NCBI RefSeq assembly: GCF_009707665.1
Contig: NZ_WLZW01000002.1
Span: 124,001 to 188,000 of the forward strand
Source: Planomicrobium sp. YIM 101495
GTDB taxonomy: Bacteria > Bacillota > Bacilli > Bacillales_A > Planococcaceae
DNA: 64,000 nucleotides
Direction of reading: 5' to 3'
The notes beneath the pieces were generated by a model that did no database searches, was not told the DNA's origin, and saw only the letters and a list, made by a program, of their open reading frames with translations. Positions 16,217 to 23,967 of this stretch are shown here, one piece after another; within the stretch, counting starts at the first letter, position 1, and every line of letters starts with the position of its first letter. The position numbers and the translations under genes were made by a program.

Positions 16217-16963
16217 ATGAAAATGGAAAACGAAGTAGCAATCATCACTGGTGCCGCGAACGGCATCGGTCAGGAAGTCGCGGTACAGCTCGCGAAAGAA
16301 GGCGCGCGTGTCGTATTGGTCGACTTGAATTCATGCGAAAAAACAATCGGGCTTCTCGGAGATGCGGAACACCTTGAATGTCTCGGTGACATCCGCGATC
16401 CCGAATTCGTCAAGGCGGTCGTGAACCGCGCCGTTGAAAAATACGGCAGCGTCGAAATCCTCGTCAATAACGCCGGGACGGCGAGCCGCAAGAACATCGA
16501 AACGATGACTTTGGAGGACTGGGACCGCGATCTCGATACGAACTTGAAAGCGGCATTCCTGTTCATCCAGGCTGCCGTCTATCCGCATATGAAAGAAGCA
16601 GGATATGGCCGCATCATCAATATTTCTTCCGTTTCCGGCATCAATGGCGGCGTTGTTTCCGGCGGGGATGAAAATGGACGTTCCGGCCCGGCTTATTCCG
16701 CCTCCAAAGGCGGCATCATCGCCCTCACGAAATGGGTCGCAAAAGAACTCGGCAAATACGGCATCACGTGCAACTCGGTCGCACCGGGAGCAACAGCGAC
16801 AGGCATCACGGCCGGTGTCGCTTACGATACGAGCAACCAGGTAATCGACCGGATGGGGCAGCCGAGCGACATCGCCTATGCTGTCATGTATTTCGCTTCA
16901 AGGGAGTCCAGCTATACCACTTCGCAAGTGCTAAAAGTGGACGGGGGCATTTCCATTGGATAA
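16217..16963 (+). CDS. Short-chain dehydrogenase/reductase (FabG-like)
   Basis: A 248-residue classical SDR: cofactor motif TGAANGIGQEV (about residues 12-22), NNAGTAS, catalytic Ser in INISSVSG, and YSASKGG with the Tyr-x3-Lys pair. Asp after the second strand (VVLVDLNS) suggests NAD(H) preference. It would interconvert an alcohol and a ketone, plausibly a beta-hydroxyacyl intermediate given the ligase and thiolase downstream. The ribosome binding site is AAGGGGATGAAGAA. Its last codons overlap the next gene by 8 nt. Confidence 0.92.
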   Translation: MKMENEVAIITGAANGIGQEVAVQLAKEGARVVLVDLNSCEKTIGLLGDAEHLECLGDIRDPEFVKAVVNRAVEKYGSVEILVNNAGTASRKNIETMTLEDWDRDLDTNLKAAFLFIQAAVYPHMKEAGYGRIINISSVSGINGGVVSGGDENGRSGPAYSASKGGIIALTKWVAKELGKYGITCNSVAPGATATGITAGVAYDTSNQVIDRMGQPSDIAYAVMYFASRESSYTTSQVLKVDGGISIG

Positions 16964-17438
16964 CGAACGCTTACAAGCCGTGTACGACGAAGGGGCAAAG
17001 CGGATTGCCGGGCGCTTAAAGAAAGATACGGATCTTTTTACAGGAATCAAGGAAGTATGCAGTCATTTTGGTGTGGAGTCGGCTCATTTCCAATGCTTCG
17101 GGTCTTTGAAGTATGCGAGTTATCTGCAGGTTGAGCGCGCCGGTGAAGGCGGACTGATCCAATACTCGGAGAAGCGTCAATCGAATTCGGCAGTGGAATT
17201 GCTTTCGGGAAGCGGATTCGTCGGCAAAGGGGAGGACGGGGAAGTGGACGTCCATTTCCACGGCATGCTCATCGATTGCGACGGCCGTCTGGACGGCGGA
17301 CATTTCATTGCGGATGAGAATCCGGTTGCAGTCACGATCGAATTCATTATTTTCCCGCTGGACATGGATTTGCAGCGCGGCAAAGATGCTCATTGGGGCT
17401 TGCCGGTATTTCAATTTTCGCAAAGGAGTGGAAAGTAA
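16956..17438 (+). CDS. PPC/DUF296 domain protein
   Basis: A 160-residue protein with a single PPC (DUF296) domain from about residue 25: FQCFGSLKYASYLQVERAGE, then HFHGMLIDCDGRLDGGH, then ENPVAVTIEFIIF. The spaced histidines resemble the metal-binding cluster seen in bacterial PPC trimers. Plant relatives carry AT-hooks and bind DNA; bacterial stand-alone forms are functionally undefined. It starts with TTG at 16956 overlapping the SDR stop, and the ligase ATG directly abuts its stop. That tight packing argues for a role in this pathway, either enzymatic or regulatory. Confidence 0.85.
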   Translation: MDNERLQAVYDEGAKRIAGRLKKDTDLFTGIKEVCSHFGVESAHFQCFGSLKYASYLQVERAGEGGLIQYSEKRQSNSAVELLSGSGFVGKGEDGEVDVHFHGMLIDCDGRLDGGHFIADENPVAVTIEFIIFPLDMDLQRGKDAHWGLPVFQFSQRSGK

Positions 17439-18926
17439 ATGGAAACATTGGGCCAATTGGCGATGCGTTCAGCGCATGCCTACCCTGATAAGACAGCAGT
17501 CATCGACGATCATCGGTCGTTCACGTATAAAGAATTCAGCGCGCGTGCAGGAGCCCTCACTGCATATTTCAAGAAGATGGGCATCGGCAAAGGGGACCGT
17601 GTCGGCATTTTGATGTCGAACCGCCTGGAGCATGTGGAATTGGATGTGGCGACGGCTCTCGCGGGCGTCGTGAAAGTGCCGCTCAATTACCGGCTACACC
17701 CGAAAGAGCACCGTTACATGATTGAAGATGCGTCGCTCAGCCTCATCATCGGGGATGCAGAGTTGATCGATGCCATCGGTTTGGATGGTGAATTGCCGGT
17801 CCTTTATATCGGCGAGGACTATGAAGCAGAAGTCGCTTCGCATCTCGGTGGGCTTCATAAGGCGGACGTCGGCGAAGATGACCTGTTCGCCATCATGTAT
17901 ACATCGGGGACGACGGGCAATCCGAAGGGCGTCATGCTGTCGCACCGGAATATCATTGCAGGTGCATTGTCGCTCGCGCAGGTTTGTGAAGTCACTTATG
18001 AGGACATCATCGGCCACGTAGCGCCGCTCACGCACGGCGCGAACTTCCTGAGCCACGTCGCCTGGCTGTACGGCCTCACGCAGCGCGTCTACAGCAAATT
18101 CGAGCCGGAGGAATTCCTGGACCATCTCGTGGAAGACAAAGTGTCCGTTCTGTTCCTCGTTCCGACAATGGTCAACCTGATGATCCAGCACCCGAATTTC
18201 GATGCGTCGAAACTGGCGACGGTCAAATCGATCAATATGGCGGGTTCGCCAATCGCGGCAAGCAAGCTGGAAGAAGCGCTCGACAAAGCGGGCAATATTT
18301 TCGTCGAGACTTACGGCCAGGTGGAAGCGCCGATGTGCATCACGATGATGCCGCGCAACGAAATCCGCGATCACCTCACGTCATGCGGGCGCATCGGGAT
18401 ATTCGCGGATGTGCAAATCGTCAACGACGACAACGAAGAAGTGCCGAACGGCGAAGTCGGCGAAATCATCGCCAAAGGATCGCTCGTCATGCAGGGCTAT
18501 TGGAACAACGAAAAAGCGACAGCCGAAACATTGCGCGACGGCTGGCTCCATACGGGCGACCTCGGCTGGCGCGACGATCAGGGATATATCCACATCGTCG
18601 ACCGCAAAAAAGACGTCATCATCTCGGGCGGCGTGAACATCTACCCGCGCGAAGTGGAAGAAGTGCTGAACCTGCACGCAGGCGTCAAGGAAACATGCGT
18701 CGTCGGCATGCCGGACGACAAATGGGGCGAAAACGTCATCGCGTTTGTTGTGCCAAACGGCAAAGAAGAAGTGACGGCGGAACAATTGATCGAGCTGTGC
18801 AAAGAAAACCTGGCATCATTCAAGAAACCGAAAGAAATCCACATCGTCGACGAATTGCCGAAAAGCTCGTACGGCAAAATCCTGAAGCGCGAAATGAAAC
18901 AGCAGCACGCGGAGGTGGCAAAATGA
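17439..18926 (+). CDS. Acyl-CoA synthetase / AMP-dependent ligase
   Basis: A 495-residue ANL-superfamily enzyme that activates a carboxylic acid to its CoA thioester with ATP. The P-loop is YTSGTTGNPKGVMLSHRN. Then come the Tyr-Gly motif ETYGQVEAP, GWLHTGDLGWRDDQGYIHIV, the hinge DRKKDVIISGGVNIYPREVE, and the catalytic Lys in PKSSYGKILKREM. The acyl preference is not readable. The start ATG at 17439 follows AAAGGAG and abuts the PPC gene; the stop overlaps the thiolase start (ATGA). It most likely activates the TRAP-imported acid or a product of GlcDF/SDR. Confidence 0.93.
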   Translation: METLGQLAMRSAHAYPDKTAVIDDHRSFTYKEFSARAGALTAYFKKMGIGKGDRVGILMSNRLEHVELDVATALAGVVKVPLNYRLHPKEHRYMIEDASLSLIIGDAELIDAIGLDGELPVLYIGEDYEAEVASHLGGLHKADVGEDDLFAIMYTSGTTGNPKGVMLSHRNIIAGALSLAQVCEVTYEDIIGHVAPLTHGANFLSHVAWLYGLTQRVYSKFEPEEFLDHLVEDKVSVLFLVPTMVNLMIQHPNFDASKLATVKSINMAGSPIAASKLEEALDKAGNIFVETYGQVEAPMCITMMPRNEIRDHLTSCGRIGIFADVQIVNDDNEEVPNGEVGEIIAKGSLVMQGYWNNEKATAETLRDGWLHTGDLGWRDDQGYIHIVDRKKDVIISGGVNIYPREVEEVLNLHAGVKETCVVGMPDDKWGENVIAFVVPNGKEEVTAEQLIELCKENLASFKKPKEIHIVDELPKSSYGKILKREMKQQHAEVAK

Positions 18927-20056
18927 CGAACGCTTATATTCACGGCATCGGCATGACGAAGTTCGGCACGTTGGAATCGTCTTTGAAAGAACTATTGCTC
19001 GAGGCAAGCGCGGAAGCATTGCGCGATGCGGGACGTCCGAAAATCGACGCGGTCTTCGTCGGCAACTTCATGGGCGGCAGCATTTCCAACCAGGAGATCC
19101 TTGGCGCGATCGTTGCGAACGAACTCGGCCTCGGCTATATTCCGTCCACGAAAGTGGAAGGCGCCTGCGCATCCGGCGGTATCGCGTTTCGCCAGGGCCT
19201 GCTCGGCATCATGAGCGGTGAATACGACACGGTACTCGTCGCAGGCGTGGAAAAGATGAAACACGCATCCACACCGGATGTCACGCAGGCAATCAACGCT
19301 GCAATGGATACGACGACGAATGAAAAGAATGCGGGTCTCACGTTCCCTGGATTTTTCGGTGTGCTGGCGAACCGTTATTTCCACGAAACGGGCGCTTCGA
19401 AAGAGCATTTGGCGCGCGTCGCATTGAAAAACCGCGAAAACGGCGTCAACAATCCGCTGGCGCAATTCCCGAAACCGACATCCATCGAAGAAATCATGAA
19501 CGCGCGCATGATCACCGATCCGCTCGGCCTGTTCGATTGCTCGCCGATGACGGACGGCGCTGCGGCAGTCGTCATTTCACGCAAAAAGTCACCTGTCCAT
19601 GTGCGGGCATCCGCGCAAGTGTCGGGACCGACGAAAATGCAGGATGCGATCGATCTGCTGTCGATTCCGGCAATCGGGGAATCCGGCAGACGCGCTTACG
19701 AAAAAGCGGGCGTCGGACCGGAAGACATCGACGTCGTGGAAATCCATGACTGCTTCTCGATGACGGAAATCATCGCGACGGAAGAACTCGGCTTCTTCAA
19801 CCGCCGCGAAGGCTGGAAAGCGGTCGAAGAAGGACGCACGAAAGTGGATGGCGACAAGCCGGTCAACACGAGCGGCGGACTTCTGTCGCGCGGCCATCCG
19901 ATCGGCGCGACCGGCATCGCACAGATCTACCAATTGGTCCGCCAATTGCGCGGCAACGCCGCCAATCAGGTGCCGAAACTGCCGCGTCTCGCCATGGCAC
20001 AAAATCTGGGTGGCACAGGTTCCTACTCGACTGTCCACATTTTAGAGAGGGTGTAA
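18923..20056 (+). CDS. SCP2-type thiolase (acetyl-CoA acyltransferase family)
   Basis: A 377-residue thiolase-fold enzyme. The nucleophilic Cys lies in VEGACASGGIAFRQG. VVEIHDCFSMTEI carries the HDCF motif of SCP2-type thiolases, and SRGHPIGATG the catalytic His. The second Cys motif of classical thiolases (CxGGG) is replaced near the end by NLGGTGSYS, as in SCP2/DUF35-linked types. Reaction: thiolytic or retro-aldol C-C cleavage of an acyl-CoA. A much longer open frame starts at 18335, but it runs through the ligase gene in another frame; the ATG at 18923 overlapping the ligase stop is the start. It is paired with the DUF35 gene downstream. Confidence 0.93.
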   Translation: MTNAYIHGIGMTKFGTLESSLKELLLEASAEALRDAGRPKIDAVFVGNFMGGSISNQEILGAIVANELGLGYIPSTKVEGACASGGIAFRQGLLGIMSGEYDTVLVAGVEKMKHASTPDVTQAINAAMDTTTNEKNAGLTFPGFFGVLANRYFHETGASKEHLARVALKNRENGVNNPLAQFPKPTSIEEIMNARMITDPLGLFDCSPMTDGAAAVVISRKKSPVHVRASAQVSGPTKMQDAIDLLSIPAIGESGRRAYEKAGVGPEDIDVVEIHDCFSMTEIIATEELGFFNRREGWKAVEEGRTKVDGDKPVNTSGGLLSRGHPIGATGIAQIYQLVRQLRGNAANQVPKLPRLAMAQNLGGTGSYSTVHILERV

Positions 20057-20060
20057 CGGG

Positions 20061-20381
20061 ATGAAAATCTATTCTTGCTGCGGAAACGAATCCATCACGA
20101 AAAAATACTTCTGTCCGGAATGCGGTTCGAGCGAGTTCGAAGAGCGCGAAGTGTCAAACGACGGCACCGTCTACAGCTTCACGAAAATCCATATCGCCCC
20201 GGCGGAATTCGCCGGCATCGCCCCTTATTACGTCGTGCTCGTCCAGCTGGATGAAGCGAATGCCAAAGTGACGGCGCGCATGGAAGAGGAAGTCGCGATC
20301 GGAGACAAAGTCGTTCTCGACCGCGAAGAAGGCGGCGCGTATTTGTATAAGAAAGTGCCGAGTGCGGAAGTAGTGAATTAA
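20061..20381 (+). CDS. DUF35 zinc-ribbon/OB-fold protein (thiolase partner)
   Basis: A 106-residue protein with an N-terminal rubredoxin-like zinc ribbon (SCCGNESI and FCPECGSSEF, four Cys) and an OB-fold (GTVYSFTKIHIAPAEFAGIA). DUF35 proteins bind next to SCP2-type thiolases or aldolases and help place the acyl-CoA. The gene lies 4 nt after the thiolase stop, with GAGAGGGTG as ribosome binding site. It ends the cluster, and a strong terminator follows. Confidence 0.9.
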   Translation: MKIYSCCGNESITKKYFCPECGSSEFEEREVSNDGTVYSFTKIHIAPAEFAGIAPYYVVLVQLDEANAKVTARMEEEVAIGDKVVLDREEGGAYLYKKVPSAEVVN

Positions 20382-20391
20382 TAAGAGGGCT

Positions 20392-20431
20392 GCCCGAAAA
20401 TCCGGATGATGGATTTTCGGGCGATTTTTTT
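20392..20431 (+). terminator. Terminator closing the 10.6-20.4 kb cluster
   Basis: GCCCGAAAATCC pairs perfectly with GGATTTTCGGGC over a 7-nt loop and is followed by a T-run. It is the first clear terminator on this strand since 10244, supporting one long transcript. Confidence 0.9.
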
Positions 20432-20545
20432 GTATGAGTAAGAGAGGAGCGGATGAGCCTTATTTTGCGAATATTAAATTGGATGTCATTAATGATTAAA
20501 AATTCTGTATAATTATTATGGTAAAAGTCAAAAGGGGGGCTCTTT

Positions 20546-21004
20546 TTGAAGAGTAGGGCGGTTCTGGCGTTTTTCGTTGTTGCGTTAAGTATTCTCGGTA
20601 CAGCCTGCCATACGAATGAAGAAGCAGGAAGACAGGAAATCCCGAGCGAACAGGACGGCCTTTTTGCGGCAACTGAACAGGAACGGTATGAAACTGCTGA
20701 TGAAGGCGTTGCCATTCTGATCGAAAATGAGACAGACCTTGATTTTGAAGGGGATCCTGCGTATTCAATCGAGCGGGAAATTGATGGCGTGTGGTACACG
20801 GTGGACATGAGAAGAGACTTCCCGGCAATGGGCTTTTTTGTGGGCGCTCAATCAATCACTACAGAGTTTTACCCGCTGGAAGTGGTGGAAGAAGAATTGA
20901 CGCCGGGAAACTACCGGATTGTTCTCTCTTTTATTCAACAGACAGACGAGGGATTGGTGGGCGAGGAAATTTACCTTGCAGCTACGTTTGAAATTGTCGA
21001 TTGA
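20546..21004 (+). CDS. Small lipoprotein with Ig-like C-terminal domain
   Basis: A 152-residue lipoprotein. The signal MKSRAVLAFFVVALSILGTA ends at Cys21. After a polar linker, the rest forms a predicted beta domain (GVAILIENETDLDFEGDPAY, then IEREIDGVWYTVD, PGNYRIVLSF). It resembles the bacterial Ig-like domains that follow penicillin-binding or stress proteins. No enzyme motif is seen. The start is TTG at 20546 behind AAAGGGGGG; a TATAAT at 20508-20513 is the likely -10. It stands alone, convergent with ogt. Function unknown. Confidence 0.8.
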   Translation: MKSRAVLAFFVVALSILGTACHTNEEAGRQEIPSEQDGLFAATEQERYETADEGVAILIENETDLDFEGDPAYSIEREIDGVWYTVDMRRDFPAMGFFVGAQSITTEFYPLEVVEEELTPGNYRIVLSFIQQTDEGLVGEEIYLAATFEIVD

Positions 21005-21043
21005 TCCATACAAGAAGCGGAACTCACATTACGAACAAGAAAA

Positions 21044-21081
21044 AACCAGCGAAAGAAAGACTCAGCCTTCTCTCGCTGGTT
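21044..21081 (-). terminator. Terminator overlapping the end of ogt
   Basis: On the minus strand AACCAGCGA pairs with TCGCTGGTT followed by TTTTC. The 5' half of the stem lies inside the last codons of ogt. Confidence 0.7.
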
Positions 21082-21592
21082 CGTTCTGATACTGCTTTTC
21101 CAACCCCAACAGCATTTCCTTGAGCGGAAGCCCGCCGCGGAAGCCGGTGAGTGCCCCGTTCTTGCCGATGACGCGGTGGCAAGGCACCAGGATGAGCAGC
21201 GGATTGGCTCCGATCGCAGACGCCGCTGCGCGGACTGCAGTCGGCTTGCCGATCGCCTCGGCGATGTCCGAGTAGGAGACCGTTTGTCCGTATGGGATCT
21301 CGCAGAGCGCATTCCATACGGATAGCTGGAAGTCGGTGCCGCGTGCATCAATCGGCAATGAAAACGTGTCGGTTCCTCCGTTCAGGAAGTTCTGGACTTC
21401 TTCCCGGTAAGGAGCCAATGCCTCGTCGTCTTCGATCAGCCCTTCATGCGGTACGTGCTTTCGAAGACGTTTTTCGAACGCTTCGAACGATTCATCCGGA
21501 GTTCCGAGATAGCATAGTCCTTTTTCTGTTTTTGCCAAATAGAATTGCCGGGAACCGTGAGAAAAAGTTGACCAATCGATGTGCTTTTCCAC
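21062..21592 (-). CDS. ogt: Methylated-DNA--protein-cysteine methyltransferase
   Basis: A 176-residue suicide DNA repair protein that takes the alkyl group from O6-alkylguanine. The acceptor Cys sits in ILVPCHRVIGKNGALTGFRG. The DNA-binding helix is PTAVRAAASAIGANP, and FQLSVWNALCEIPYGQTVSY is the usual entry motif. The start is GTG at 21592 with AAAGGAGG nine bases upstream; the ATG at 21613 overlaps that site and is rejected. It ends in its own terminator. Confidence 0.94.
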   Translation of the reverse strand: MEKHIDWSTFSHGSRQFYLAKTEKGLCYLGTPDESFEAFEKRLRKHVPHEGLIEDDEALAPYREEVQNFLNGGTDTFSLPIDARGTDFQLSVWNALCEIPYGQTVSYSDIAEAIGKPTAVRAAASAIGANPLLILVPCHRVIGKNGALTGFRGGLPLKEMLLGLEKQYQNEPAREG

Positions 21593-21707
21593 TGCTGGTT
21601 TCCTCCTTTGCATTTCACTTTTTTCCAGTATACAACAAAATGAACAATGTGTTTTATCGCAGCGTCAGCGGGAATAGAGAAGGTATAACGATTGGAGGAG
21701 GGACAAC

Positions 21708-21851
21708 ATGGCACGAGACAAGAACAAAGAGGAATTGCAGGAGCAACAGCAGAAAAAAGAATTGCGTGAAGAAGAGAAGTCCATCAGAGACCAGGTCCAA
21801 AATCCCGATCAGCAGAACCAAAACATCGATACGGAAAACCAAAGAAAATAG
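21708..21851 (+). CDS. Small hydrophilic protein, 47 residues
   Basis: ATG at 21708 follows a perfect GGAGGAGGG site, and the frame runs 47 codons to TAG. The protein is almost all Gln, Glu, Lys, Arg, Asp and Asn (starts MARDKNKEELQEQQQKKEL) with no hydrophobic segment. It is probably a helical or disordered cytosolic peptide, like the small acidic proteins common in Bacillus. A tight terminator starts 10 nt after the stop, supporting a real one-gene transcript. Function unknown. Confidence 0.72.
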   Translation: MARDKNKEELQEQQQKKELREEEKSIRDQVQNPDQQNQNIDTENQRK

Positions 21852-21860
21852 AAAGTATAG

Positions 21861-21890
21861 CCGCACCTTGAATCGGAGGTGCGGTTTTTT
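21861..21890 (+). terminator. Terminator after the 47-residue protein gene
   Basis: CCGCACCT pairs with AGGTGCGG over an 8-nt loop, then a run of six T. Confidence 0.88.
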
Positions 21891-21975
21891 GCGGCTTCAT
21901 TCACAAAAAATCCGAAAATTCCACCGGACAGGTGTTTTGGCTAAGGTATAATAAAAGAAAACGAAAGTTGGGAGC

Positions 21976-23643
21976 ATGATGGCTTTTACAGACTTGACGA
22001 TCGCGAAAAATGCCGCACTTTTGCCGATTACGGAAATAGCGGAACAGGCAGGGATTCCAGCGGATGCACTTGAGTTATACGGAAATCACAAAGCGAAGAT
22101 CACGACGGACCGCCTGCCGAAAATGACTGCACTAGGGAAGGTGGTGCTTGTGACGGCAATCAGTCCGACACCGGCAGGAGAAGGGAAGTCTACTGTTACA
22201 GTAGGGCTTGCGGATGCCTTAAAACAATTGGACGAATCGGTCATGGTCGCACTGCGGGAACCATCTCTTGGTCCGGTCATGGGCGTTAAAGGTGGCGCGA
22301 CAGGTGGCGGATATGCACAAGTCTTACCGATGGAAGACATCAACCTTCACTTTACGGGAGACATTCACGCCATCACGACTGCTAATAACGCACTGTCCGC
22401 GTTTATCGATAACCACCTACATCAAGGGAACCTGTTGAAAATGGATCCACGCCGAATTGTTTGGAAACGTGTGCTAGACATAAACGACCGCGCGCTTCGC
22501 CATGTCATGATTGGCCTCGGTGGACCTGGGCAAGGAATTCCGCGGGAAGACGGATTCGATATTACGGTCGCATCCGAAATCATGGCGGTGCTTTGCTTGG
22601 CCGTGTCGCTGGACGATTTGAGAGAACGTCTCGCACGCATGCTCATCGGTTACACGTATGACCGGGAACCGATCACAGTGCGTGACCTTGGTGTAGAAGG
22701 TGCACTGACTTTGTTGCTGAAAGACGCATTCAAGCCGAACCTCGTCCAGACGATGGAAGGGACACCGACGATCATTCACGGTGGACCGTTCGCCAATATT
22801 GCGCATGGCTGTAACTCACTTGCAGCCACGCAAACAGCGCGTCAGCTGGCAGATATTGTCGTTACGGAAGCGGGCTTCGGTGCGGATCTCGGAGCCGAGA
22901 AGTTCATGCACATCAAATCGCGCAAAGGCGGATTCCATCCGGATGCGGTGGTGATCGTGGCGACAGTCCGTGCACTGAAAATGCATGGCGGCATAGTGAA
23001 AGCCGAGTTGGCTGAAGCGAATGCAGAAGCAGTGCGCCGCGGCATGGTCAACCTCGAGAAGCATGTGGAGACAATCCGCCAATTCGGCATCGAACCCGTC
23101 ATTGCCTTGAACCGTTTCATTACGGATTCGGCTGAAGAAATGGCAACTATCCAAGAGTGGGCAGAAGCAGCCGGCGTACCACTGGCACTGACGAATGTAT
23201 GGGAAGAAGGCGGGAAAGGTGGTCTGGAGCTGGCTGCGCTAGTAAAGCAGCAACTGGCTGAACCGACGGACTTCCATTTCTTATACGAAGAAAGTGACGC
23301 AGTCGAGGAGAAATTGCGCGCAATCGTCGAGAACGTTTACGGTGGAGCCGGCGTCCAACTGACCGAGGCGGCACAGAAGCAATTGCTCCAATTGAAGAAG
23401 TACGGCTGGGATGAGCTGCCGATCTGCATGGCGAAGACGCAGTACTCGCTGTCGGATCAGCCGGCACTTCTCGGCCGTCCGGAAGGATTCACAGTGACGA
23501 TCCGCGAAATCATTCCGAAGCTCGGCGCCGGATTCCTTGTCTGCCTGACCGGCGACATCATGACGATGCCGGGATTGCCGAAACAGCCAGCGGCACTTGG
23601 CATGGATGTCGGTGAAGACGGCGAAGCGATGGGGCTGTTCTAA
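21976..23643 (+). CDS. fhs: Formate--tetrahydrofolate ligase
   Basis: A 555-residue enzyme making 10-formyl-tetrahydrofolate from formate, THF and ATP, feeding one-carbon units into purine synthesis. The ATP loop is [16 protein letters not shown] (about residues 61-76). Other family marks are [38 protein letters not shown] and the C-terminal [12 protein letters not shown]. Length matches the family (about 555-560). There are two adjacent ATGs, 21976 and 21979; GGGAG sits only 1 and 4 nt before them, so the exact start is open. No folD or purine gene is adjacent. Confidence 0.96.
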   Translation: MMAFTDLTIAKNAALLPITEIAEQAGIPADALELYGNHKAKITTDRLPKMTALGKVVLVTAISPTPAGEGKSTVTVGLADALKQLDESVMVALREPSLGPVMGVKGGATGGGYAQVLPMEDINLHFTGDIHAITTANNALSAFIDNHLHQGNLLKMDPRRIVWKRVLDINDRALRHVMIGLGGPGQGIPREDGFDITVASEIMAVLCLAVSLDDLRERLARMLIGYTYDREPITVRDLGVEGALTLLLKDAFKPNLVQTMEGTPTIIHGGPFANIAHGCNSLAATQTARQLADIVVTEAGFGADLGAEKFMHIKSRKGGFHPDAVVIVATVRALKMHGGIVKAELAEANAEAVRRGMVNLEKHVETIRQFGIEPVIALNRFITDSAEEMATIQEWAEAAGVPLALTNVWEEGGKGGLELAALVKQQLAEPTDFHFLYEESDAVEEKLRAIVENVYGGAGVQLTEAAQKQLLQLKKYGWDELPICMAKTQYSLSDQPALLGRPEGFTVTIREIIPKLGAGFLVCLTGDIMTMPGLPKQPAALGMDVGEDGEAMGLF

Positions 23644-23868
23644 GTGGTACAGCATGAGCTTTTGGTTACGGATTACGTCGAAGATGGCAGCTCCCTCTAC
23701 ATCCAAGTGGAAATTAGAGACGGAGAAACAGAACTATCCTTCCGCGGGGAAGTGCGTTTTTTAGAAGAGCTGCTTTACGGAGATCTCATCCATCCGACAA
23801 GATCCCCGCTGAGCGATTCTTGCCGGACATATAGTATCGGGACATTAAGAAAGCATTTTGGGCGGTGA
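23644..23868 (+). CDS. Hypothetical 74-residue protein directly after fhs
   Basis: A GTG immediately follows the fhs stop, and the frame runs 74 codons. The protein has alternating hydrophobic/charged strands (LYIQVEIRDGETELSFRGEV) and an acidic middle, with no recognised family. A GGGG about nine bases before the GTG, inside the end of fhs, could serve as ribosome binding site, implying coupled translation. Its last codons form part of the terminator stem. The composition looks protein-like, but it could be chance. Confidence 0.5.
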   Translation: MVQHELLVTDYVEDGSSLYIQVEIRDGETELSFRGEVRFLEELLYGDLIHPTRSPLSDSCRTYSIGTLRKHFGR

Positions 23869-23888
23869 GCCTGGAATGCTTTTTCTTT
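23850..23888 (+). terminator. Terminator after fhs
   Basis: AAAGCATT pairs with AATGCTTT, followed by TTCTTTT. The 5' arm overlaps the end of the 74-codon frame. Confidence 0.65.
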
Positions 23889-23967
23889 TGCTAGGTGCAT
23901 GAACCGTGGGGTATGGTAAAATAAGTTATTAGAAATTTGCGCGTCTGGACAGAAAAGAGGGGTCTTT

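Noticed and set aside
17694..18374. 226-codon minus-strand frame opposite the acyl-CoA ligase
   Set aside because: Shadow frame in GC-rich coding DNA; the plus strand carries all ligase motifs.
18335..18922. 196-codon extension upstream of the thiolase
   Set aside because: Arg/His-rich out-of-frame reading of the ligase gene; the ATGA junction at 18923 is the natural start.
20473..20520. Short frame after a GAGAGGAGCGG site (about 19 codons)
   Set aside because: Too short to support, and it overlaps the -10 region of the lipoprotein promoter.
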